From positions 1 through 13,117 of the forward strand of contig JAZNNI010000033.1 of NCBI GenBank assembly GCA_045580145.1: a DNA stretch of 13,117 nt, written 5' to 3'. The stretch is from UBA1738 sp045580145. Lineage in GTDB: Bacteria > Bacillota > Clostridia > UBA1381. The position numbers and the translations under genes are program-made. Below are positions 1 to 4,967 of this stretch, in pieces. Positions within the stretch are counted from its first letter, which is position 1, and the number at the start of each line of letters is the position of its first letter. Under the pieces are notes generated by a model. It ran no database searches, was not told the DNA's origin, and saw nothing but the letters and a program-made list of their open reading frames with translations.

Positions 1-27
1 TTTTTGTCATTCATTTAATTAAACACC

Positions 28-729
28 TTATTTTCGTATATAATTCATCCAAACAACATCATCGCATTGCTTGATTTCTTTTAATTTAAATTCGGATAAT
101 GTGCTATCCATAAATAACGGTTTGTCCTCAGCATCTGCAATAATCGGTGCAACAACAAGACTAAGCTCGTCAATTACATCTGCACGCTGAAAATAACCGT
201 TTACAATACTTCCACCCTCTAAAAGAATAGAGTTTATACCCATAAGGGTTTTAAGCTTTTCAAGAGCGATTTTGACATCAATCTCGGTTTTGCCTGCAAA
301 GATATACGGAATATACATACTCTGCAGATAGGCAAGATAACGCCCGTCTGCTTGCTCGGTTAAAACTTCTATTATCTGTGCATCGCCATAACCTGGGTCT
401 TCGTCGATAATCTTACTGTTTTTCCAACCAAGCTTGCCCTTGGGGTCAAAGCTTACTGCATAGAATCCCGATAAATTATCAGGAATAAAATCATCTTTGT
501 TCTCGACAGGCTCGTACCTCGTTAAATCAGGATACCAACCACCTGTGAAACTGCTTTCCATCGTCACACGACCGCAAATAAATCCATTTGCGCCGTTTTT
601 ATTGTACTCACTATTTAGCTCATAATAAATATCCGTAGCCTTTTCACATTCCTGTCGGGACAAAAATTCTCCCGTAACCTTTCCGTCTATTGATGTCACC
701 ATATGACAGATTATGTGCGGTCTGTTCAT
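28..729 (-). CDS. RibD C-terminal domain / dihydrofolate reductase-like oxidoreductase
   Basis: This 233-residue protein belongs to the family built on the RibD C-terminal (bacterial dihydrofolate-reductase-like) fold, which usually reduces a small heterocyclic or carbonyl substrate with NAD(P)H in the cytoplasm. What is visible: the N-terminal strand followed by SIDGK (residues 13-17), the ICGRVTM segment (51-57) that matches the family's G-R-x-T cofactor loop, and ILLEGG (168-173) followed by a helix and DELSLVVAPII near the C-terminus. The deaminase half of a true riboflavin RibD is absent, so a role in riboflavin synthesis is not implied, and the substrate is unknown. The ATG start at 729 is supported by AGAGGTG a few bases upstream. 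The gene has its own promoter (748-776) and no adjacent co-directional gene, so it is probably monocistronic. Fold assignment is fairly secure; the reaction is not. Confidence 0.85.
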   Translation of the reverse strand: MNRPHIICHMVTSIDGKVTGEFLSRQECEKATDIYYELNSEYNKNGANGFICGRVTMESSFTGGWYPDLTRYEPVENKDDFIPDNLSGFYAVSFDPKGKLGWKNSKIIDEDPGYGDAQIIEVLTEQADGRYLAYLQSMYIPYIFAGKTEIDVKIALEKLKTLMGINSILLEGGSIVNGYFQRADVIDELSLVVAPIIADAEDKPLFMDSTLSEFKLKEIKQCDDVVWMNYIRK

Positions 730-747
730 AACATCACCTCTGCATCA

Positions 748-776
748 ATTATACTATATATTCATAGGAATTTCAA
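748..776 (-). promoter_or_regulatory. Sigma-A type promoter of the RibD-like gene
   Basis: Read on the minus strand, TTGAAA (plus positions 771-776) and TATAAT (748-753) are separated by exactly 17 bases. This is one mismatch from the full consensus. It lies about 20 bases upstream of the ATG at 729, leaving a short leader that contains the AGAGGTG ribosome binding site. Confidence 0.75.
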
Positions 777-885
777 TAACGCCAAAACAACCCATATATT
801 TTATCTAACATTTTTCTAGCACTTTTCTAGCGAAAACCCAAAAAAAGCATCAAAAAGTGGCAATACGAAAGATGCGAGAGCAGCA

Positions 886-919
886 AAGGCTTTGAAGGAT
901 TTTAACCCCTCAAAGCCTT
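886..919 (+). terminator. Orphan stem-loop, possible intrinsic terminator
   Basis: AAGGCTTTGA (886-895) pairs perfectly with TCAAAGCCTT (910-919). After one A-C mismatch, two more G-C pairs (897-898 with 907-908) can extend the stem. On the plus strand it is followed by GATTTTATGCGGTTTTT, an interrupted T-rich tract; on the minus strand no T-run follows. It therefore reads best as a plus-strand terminator, yet no plus-strand gene precedes it in the window. It may be what is left of a deleted transcription unit. Confidence 0.4.
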
Positions 920-1030
920 GATTTTATGCGGTTTTTATCGCTTTTTAAATTCTTTTAACTTCCGCTTATTTACTCTATCTAAAAAGACTATCTAACAGCC
1001 CTAAATGCAGTAGGTTGGCAATCCCGGCGC

Positions 1031-1058
1031 CAGAGTTCAAATCTCTGCATCTCCGCCA
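1031..1058 (+). tRNA. tRNA(Ser)-like 3' end (T-arm, acceptor 3' strand, CCA), partial
   Basis: CAGAG (1031-1035), loop TTCAAAT (1036-1042) and CTCTG (1043-1047) form a canonical 5-bp T-stem with a 7-base T-loop. They are followed by CATCTCC (1048-1054), a discriminator G (1055) and an encoded CCA (1056-1058). This is the layout of a tRNA 3' end, and the CATCTCC-G-CCA ending suits a serine tRNA whose 5' strand would be GGAGATG. No such 5' strand, D-arm or anticodon arm can be folded from the upstream bases, so this is a fragment rather than a working tRNA gene. About 25 bases upstream (from about 1004) could be part of a long variable arm, but I cannot fold them convincingly. Confidence 0.55.
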
Positions 1059-1086
1059 AAATCAAATCTCTGCATCTCCGCCAAAA
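1037..1086 (+). repeat. Perfect 25-bp tandem direct repeat of the tRNA 3' end
   Basis: Positions 1037-1061 and 1062-1086 are identical, base for base, and directly abutting. Each copy runs from the T-loop (TCAAATC) through the acceptor 3' strand to CCAAAA. Tyrosine-recombinase elements commonly use tRNA 3' ends as attachment cores, so the pair can be read as two att cores left side by side, although replication slippage would also give this. The second copy lacks the 5' half of the T-stem and cannot fold as a T-arm. Confidence 0.8.
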
Positions 1087-1117
1087 AGCGTGATGATTTT
1101 AATGTCATCACGCTTTT
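1084..1117 (+). terminator. Intrinsic terminator after the tRNA-like 3' end
   Basis: AAAAGCGTGATGA (1084-1096) pairs perfectly with TCATCACGCTTTT (1105-1117) around an 8-base loop, giving a 13-bp stem whose 3' arm ends in a TTTT run, followed by CTCT. It sits immediately after the second tRNA 3'-end copy, where a tRNA gene terminator belongs. This supports the idea that a real tRNA transcription unit once ended here. Confidence 0.8.
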
Positions 1118-1160
1118 CTCTACTACAAAAAAATTTCTTTTAACTATTATATTTATCGTA

Positions 1161-1389
1161 ATTTGTGTCTGTTTTAGGCGAAACATCCTATCTAAAATCA
1201 TCCTATATATCCCGACATTGGGGTCGAACAGCGTCAAGGTAGGGTTCTTTGCATAGCAAAGCTTGCGCCATTACTGCCGAGCATTTTAACACAGATAATA
1301 CTGACAGTTTTCCGTTCTTAATGGGAAGATTGGAATTATTATCCGGTGACAATTTCATTTAAGATGTCTCGCCTAAAGCAGACACAAAT
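1161..1389. repeat. 229-bp unit bounded by 25-bp inverted repeats (MITE-like)
   Basis: The bases at 1161-1185 are the reverse complement of 1365-1389 at 23 of 25 positions; the shared core reads CGCCTAAA, then one variable base, then CAGACACAAAT. The arms enclose 179 bases with no recognised gene. The three bases GTA occur immediately outside both ends (1158-1160 and 1390-1392), which could be a target duplication but is short enough to be chance. Size and architecture fit a miniature inverted-repeat element. A large RNA hairpin or a pair of binding sites are alternatives. Only one copy is visible in the window. Confidence 0.5.
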
Positions 1390-1528
1390 GTAATTTTTCA
1401 TCAAAAAAATCCAATAATTTTCTTAAAACCGCCATATGCCTTTCATTTTCAAACAGCAGATATAATAATTATATCATCATTTCAAGAAATAATCAATATA
1501 AAATTTATTTTTATCTCTCTTTTCTTAG

Positions 1529-2470
1529 TTAATCTTCAATTTTTAAAAGCGCCTCGTTTAACATTTCTACAATTTCAGACAATGAAGAAAGCGTAAATAT
1601 CTTCGTTTTTAGCTCATTTGAATAAGGAATTCCTTTAATATACCACGCAATATGCTTACGCGCTTCAAGAACTCCCCTTTTCTCCCCTTTTTCATCACAA
1701 AGCAACTTTGTATGCAAAATCGCCTCATTGATCCTATCATAATATGACGGCTCATAAATAACCTTGCCTGTATCAAGGTATTCCTTAATCTGTCTAAAAA
1801 TAAACGGATTCCCCTGTGCACCTCTGCCAACCATAACTCCATCGCACCCTGTATATTCAAGCATATTTTTAGCATCCTCACCACAAAAAATATCTCCATT
1901 GCCTATGACAGGAATTTTTACCGCATCTTTTACCGATTTTATGGTATCCCAATCAGCCTTTCCTTGATAAAACTGTTCTCTGGTTCTACCGTGAATGGTA
2001 ATCCCTGCCGCTCCGTTTGCCTCCAACACTTTTGCAAATTCAGCGGCAGTATCGCTATCCCAACCTTTGCGTATTTTTACTGTAACAGGAATCTTGACTG
2101 CATCCGAAACAGCCCTTACAATTTTTCCTGCCAGTATCGGATTTTTCATAAGTGCACTTCCATCACCGTTATTAACAATCTTAGGCATAGGGCAGCCCAT
2201 ATTTATATCAACAGCCGATGCTCCAAAGCTTTCAACAACCGGAGCCATTTCCGCCATTATAGCCGGCTCAGAACCGAAAATCTGTATAGATGCCGGTTTT
2301 TCTCGTTCATCAAGGTGCATCAAGGAGGCAGTTTTTTTATCTTTATAATAAAGTCCCTTAGCACTTACCATTTCTGTCGTAAGTCCTTCCGCACCATATT
2401 TTTTACAAATCAGACGAAAAGGCAAATCTGTTACGCCTGCCATAGGGGCCAAGTGTATTTTCCTAATCAA
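1529..2470 (-). CDS. dusB: tRNA-dihydrouridine synthase, DusB type
   Basis: This FMN enzyme reduces specific uridines in the tRNA D-loop to dihydrouridine. A TIM-barrel start is seen in LAPMAGVTDLPFR (residues 7-19 with the start chosen here), followed by TEMVSAKGL (32-40), INMGCPMPKIV with catalytic Cys93, VKIRKGWD, HGRTREQFYQGKADW and IGNGDI. The FMN-phosphate segment GVMVGRGAQGNP follows. Start choice: the frame stays open upstream to an ATG at 2602, but that would bury 136 bases in feoB and add a 44-residue segment unlike the family. A TTG at 2470-2468 gives 313 residues, is preceded by GGAAGG with an 8-base spacer (2484-2479), and overlaps the feoB TGA. I prefer the TTG. Many clostridial homologues begin just before the LAPMAGVTD segment, as this one then does. 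It is the last gene of the feoA-feoB-dus operon, apparently translationally coupled, with no clear terminator after it. Confidence 0.9.
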   Translation of the reverse strand: MIRKIHLAPMAGVTDLPFRLICKKYGAEGLTTEMVSAKGLYYKDKKTASLMHLDEREKPASIQIFGSEPAIMAEMAPVVESFGASAVDINMGCPMPKIVNNGDGSALMKNPILAGKIVRAVSDAVKIPVTVKIRKGWDSDTAAEFAKVLEANGAAGITIHGRTREQFYQGKADWDTIKSVKDAVKIPVIGNGDIFCGEDAKNMLEYTGCDGVMVGRGAQGNPFIFRQIKEYLDTGKVIYEPSYYDRINEAILHTKLLCDEKGEKRGVLEARKHIAWYIKGIPYSNELKTKIFTLSSLSEIVEMLNEALLKIED

Positions 2471-4557
2471 AAAATCATCCTTCCAACCTGATAAAATAAA
2501 GTCGATATCCCCCACGCAAGCCCGAGCTGCATCGCCATCGCAAGCATTGTTGTTTTCCACGAATTTGTTTCTTTTTTTATCGTTACAATGCTTGCTATAC
2601 AAGGAATATATAAAAGGCAGAAAAGCATCATAGAATATGCGTTAAGAGCAGTAAATCCGCTTTCTGAAAGTATACCTGCCAAGGTGTTCATTCCTATAGC
2701 AGATGATATATTTCCTATACCATAAAGCACTGCCATACTCGAAACAACTACTTCCTTGGCCGCAATTCCGGAAATTAATGCAAGCACAAGCTGCCATTGT
2801 CCAAGTCCGGCAAAGCTCATAACAGGCACAAGCCACTTACCCATATATGCACCAAAGCTTTGCGACATATCAGTTACCATACCGGTTACACCAAAATTCA
2901 ACACGAACCAAAGTACAACTGATGCAAGGAATATTGTAGTTCCTGCCTTTGTTAAATAGTCCTTCACCTTTTCCCATACATAGATTGCAATAGTTCTTGG
3001 ATTAGGAGTTTTATATTCAGGTAATTCTATGAGCAAATTATTCTCATTTTTTGTCTTACCCATTCGAGACATAACAAATGCAACCAACAGCGCAACAATA
3101 AAACCGATTACATACATCGAATATGCCGCAAATATCGCATATTTTCCGAAAAATATTCCCGAAAGCATAACGTACACAGGGAGTTTTGCACTACACGACA
3201 TAAATGGAGTAATCATAATTATACGTGTTCTGTCCTTCTCATCCTCTAATGCGCGCGATGCCATTACCGCAGGAACAGTACATCCAAACCCTAAAAGCAT
3301 AGGTATAAATGCACGTCCTGAAAGACCGAGCTTTCCCATTATTCCATCCATAACATATGCGACGCGTGCCATATACCCGCTGTCTTCCAAAAATGCAAGG
3401 GCAAGAAAAAGGATAAATATATTAGGGAGAAATGTGAGTATGCCTCCCACACCTGCAATTATTCCATCAACTGTAAGTGATTTTATAACCTCACTTGCAC
3501 CTATCGACAGAAGTAACTCCGATACCCCGTTTGAGAAACTTTCAAGCCAGTTCTCAAAAAATCCTTTTAGCCAATCTCCGATTGTAAATGTAAGGAAAAA
3601 CACAAGTGCCATTACAAGTAAAAACACAGGAACTCCCCATATGCTGTGTGTCAAAATCGCATCCGCCTTATCGGTAACTGCACTCTTTTCATCCTTATTG
3701 ACAAGAACTTCCCTTATTATTTCCTCAATAAAGTCATATTTTTCATTGATAATCCTTGATTCATAGCTTTCGTCGGCAATGCCGGAAAGATTAAGTGGAT
3801 ATGATTTCTTTACTTCCTCATCAAACTCCAAGTGCTTAATTGCATACCATCTATAATTTTTCATATCAGGATATTTCTGGCTTAGCATTGCCACGATTAT
3901 ATCAATTTTTTCTTCAATCTCATCAGAATAAACCATCGCATAGCGATGATGTCTGGAAGTTAACGTAACACTTGAGCTGAAGTTTCTTTCCACAGCATCG
4001 GCATCATCAAAATGCTCTCTTTCAGGCATATTGTGGTGATGATGCTCTGGAATATCGTGCGGTCTTCCGGCATGATGCTCTACTGCATGCATAAGTATAT
4101 CAAGGCCTGTTCTCTTTCTTGCCGAAACCGGAACAACAGGGATGCCAAGCATTTCCGGTAACCTGTGCATATCAATTTCCATACCTCGTTCCTCGACAAT
4201 ATCCATCATATTAAGCGCAAGAACAACAGGTTTTCCAAGTTCAATAAGCTGAAGCGTAAGATACAGATTTCTCTCAAGACTCGACGCATCAGCGACGTCA
4301 ACTATAACATCGACTTCATCGCCCAATATGTATTCACGTGACAGTTTTTCCTCCATAGTATATGAAGACAAGGAATAAATCCCCGGAAGGTCAACCAATT
4401 TATATGAACTATCCCTGTATTTCATTTTTCCTTCAATTTTTTCAACAGTAACCCCGGGCCAGTTTGCTACCTTTAAGTTAGCACCCGTGTAGGCATTAAA
4501 AAGAGTAGTCTTACCGCAATTAGGGTTTCCGATAAACGCAACGTTTAAGTCACTCAT
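2467..4557 (-). CDS. feoB: Ferrous iron transporter FeoB
   Basis: FeoB is the inner-membrane Fe(II) permease with an N-terminal cytoplasmic G domain. The G motifs are complete: G1 GNPNCGKTT (10-18), G2 Thr37 in PGVTVEK, G3 DLPG (56-59), G4 NMMD (116-119) and G5 SAR (145-147). A helical linker follows, then the membrane part from about residue 306. It contains the two gate-like repeats, including LLGFGCTVPAVMASRAL (421-437) with Cys426 and SCSAKLPVYVM (454-464) with Cys455. The C-terminal membrane segments end with AWGISTLFYQ. At 696 residues it is near the usual length and intact. Unusual is a histidine-rich stretch between G5 and the linker (nine His between residues 157 and 182, including four in a row). 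The ATG overlaps the feoA TGA as ATGA, with an AGGAGG-type site just upstream inside feoA. Confidence 0.97.
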   Translation of the reverse strand: MSDLNVAFIGNPNCGKTTLFNAYTGANLKVANWPGVTVEKIEGKMKYRDSSYKLVDLPGIYSLSSYTMEEKLSREYILGDEVDVIVDVADASSLERNLYLTLQLIELGKPVVLALNMMDIVEERGMEIDMHRLPEMLGIPVVPVSARKRTGLDILMHAVEHHAGRPHDIPEHHHHNMPEREHFDDADAVERNFSSSVTLTSRHHRYAMVYSDEIEEKIDIIVAMLSQKYPDMKNYRWYAIKHLEFDEEVKKSYPLNLSGIADESYESRIINEKYDFIEEIIREVLVNKDEKSAVTDKADAILTHSIWGVPVFLLVMALVFFLTFTIGDWLKGFFENWLESFSNGVSELLLSIGASEVIKSLTVDGIIAGVGGILTFLPNIFILFLALAFLEDSGYMARVAYVMDGIMGKLGLSGRAFIPMLLGFGCTVPAVMASRALEDEKDRTRIIMITPFMSCSAKLPVYVMLSGIFFGKYAIFAAYSMYVIGFIVALLVAFVMSRMGKTKNENNLLIELPEYKTPNPRTIAIYVWEKVKDYLTKAGTTIFLASVVLWFVLNFGVTGMVTDMSQSFGAYMGKWLVPVMSFAGLGQWQLVLALISGIAAKEVVVSSMAVLYGIGNISSAIGMNTLAGILSESGFTALNAYSMMLFCLLYIPCIASIVTIKKETNSWKTTMLAMAMQLGLAWGISTLFYQVGRMIF
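4012..4089 (-). other. Histidine-rich segment of FeoB (residues 157-182)
   Basis: The codons for residues 157-182 encode nine histidines, including HH at 161-162 and HHHH at 172-175, mixed with Glu and Asp. The segment lies just after the G5 motif, on the cytoplasmic side. FeoB proteins vary here, so it is not a break in the gene. Such a cluster could bind Fe(II) or another divalent metal. Function is inferred from composition only. Confidence 0.6.
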
Positions 4558-4781
4558 AAGACTACCTCCTCAACATATATTTTCTCACAAAAGCCTCTGC
4601 CTATCGCAAAACGCGTACCTCTTATATTTATAATCATAGGTCCGTTTTTTTTCAAATTAATTACCTTAACCAATGACCCGCTTGTCATACCAAGGGTATT
4701 AAGACGCCGCATAATAGCATTATCAAGACAGATTTCTATTATTTTATAACTCGTTCCTTTTTTTCCTTCAACTAATTTCAT
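4554..4781 (-). CDS. feoA: FeoA, SH3-like partner of FeoB
   Basis: FeoA is a small cytoplasmic SH3-like protein needed for full activity of the FeoB ferrous iron transporter. The product shows the family pattern: a Leu/Gly-containing middle (RRLNTLGMTSGSLVKVI), a hydrophobic strand (GPMIINIRG) and the closing TRFAIGRGFCEKIYV, followed by a short VEEVVL tail. Start choice: an ATG at 4790 lies directly against the AAAGGA site with no spacer, while the ATG at 4781 (Met-Lys-Leu-Val) has a 9-base spacer. I therefore choose 4781, giving 75 residues. It is the first gene of feoA-feoB-dus and shares ATGA with feoB, so translation of the two is probably coupled. Confidence 0.93.
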   Translation of the reverse strand: MKLVEGKKGTSYKIIEICLDNAIMRRLNTLGMTSGSLVKVINLKKNGPMIINIRGTRFAIGRGFCEKIYVEEVVL

Positions 4782-4805
4782 ATATATCATTCCTTTACTT
4801 ACTAT

Positions 4806-4834
4806 ACTTTAACATTTCAAATGGTAGTTGTCAA
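4806..4834 (-). promoter_or_regulatory. Candidate promoter of feoA-feoB-dus
   Basis: On the minus strand TTGACA (plus positions 4829-4834) is followed after exactly 17 bases by TAAAGT (4806-4811), a perfect -35 with a 4-of-6 -10. The leader to the feoA start would be very short. I looked for a Fur-type 7-1-7 operator around it and found no good match, so iron control is expected from biology but not shown by the sequence. Confidence 0.5.
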
Positions 4835-4906
4835 TGTAAATTGTGATAAAAAATGCCCTTTTAACCGTTTAATTTTTGTTAAAAAGCGAAACCATAAATA
4901 TTAGTC

Positions 4907-4929
4907 ATCAGTTTGACAAATCAACTGAT
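4907..4929. promoter_or_regulatory. Inverted repeat over the glgA -35 box, possible operator
   Basis: ATCAGTT (4907-4913) and AACTGAT (4923-4929) form a perfect 7-bp inverted repeat with a 9-base spacer. The repeat covers the -35 box of the glgA promoter, a usual place for a dimeric repressor site. No regulator gene is in the window, and the repeat is short enough that chance cannot be excluded. Confidence 0.4.
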
Positions 4930-4941
4930 TTAGTGTATTAT
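4913..4941 (+). promoter_or_regulatory. Promoter of glgA-glgP-GH13
   Basis: TTGACA (4913-4918) and TATTAT (4936-4941) are separated by exactly 17 bases, a near-consensus vegetative promoter. It leads to a GAAAGGTGG ribosome binding site (4952-4960) placed 7 bases before the glgA ATG at 4968. The feoA promoter fires away from it on the other strand of the same 186-base intergenic region. Confidence 0.75.
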
Positions 4942-4967
4942 ATTATGTATAGAAAGGTGGAATTAAT

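Larger units (their letters stand above)
730..1528. other. Non-coding interval with integration-scar features
   Basis: About 800 bases lie between the RibD-like gene and the 3' end of the dus gene, with no convincing protein gene. From left to right it holds the promoter of the RibD-like gene, two TTTTCTAGC repeats (812-820 and 823-831), an orphan hairpin (886-919), a tRNA 3'-end-like segment with a tandem duplication and a terminator (1031-1117), and a 229-bp inverted-repeat unit (1161-1389). The rest, about 1390-1528, is plain AT-rich DNA with one AT-only palindrome (1459-1475) and no recognisable intrinsic terminator for the feo-dus operon. The mixture is typical of a spot where mobile elements have come and gone. 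Confidence 0.6.

Noticed and set aside
1000..1058. A complete tRNA or tmRNA gene
   Set aside because: Only the T-arm and acceptor 3' strand fold. No GGAGATG 5' strand, D-arm or anticodon arm was found upstream, and the discriminator is G rather than the A expected for tmRNA.
1037..1237. 66-codon open frame on the minus strand covering the tRNA-like repeat and the left inverted-repeat arm
   Set aside because: It runs through a tRNA 3' end, its terminator and a repeat arm, has no ribosome binding site I can see, and gives no recognisable protein.
1243..1362. 39-codon open stretch on the plus strand inside the inverted-repeat unit, ending FLMGRLELLSGDNFI
   Set aside because: The amino-acid pattern looks protein-like but there is no good start or ribosome binding site and I recognise no family. 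It is at most a gene relic.
1459..1475. Perfect AT-only palindrome GATATAAT-A-ATTATATC
   Set aside because: With no G-C pairs inside the stem apart from the ends and no T-run after it, it is not a convincing terminator for the dus gene. Such palindromes are common in AT-rich spacers.
1964..2491. 175-codon open frame on the plus strand opposite dus and the feoB end
   Set aside because: It is antisense to a well-supported gene, has no family resemblance and is rich in residues expected from complementing a coding strand.
3029..3766. 245-codon open frame on the plus strand opposite feoB
   Set aside because: Despite its length it lies wholly antisense to the FeoB membrane domain. Its composition is that of a shadow frame, with no motif and no ribosome binding site.
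4791..4912. A Fur operator upstream of feoA
   Set aside because: No acceptable match to the 7-1-7 inverted repeat was found by eye. Only weak AT-rich similarity exists.
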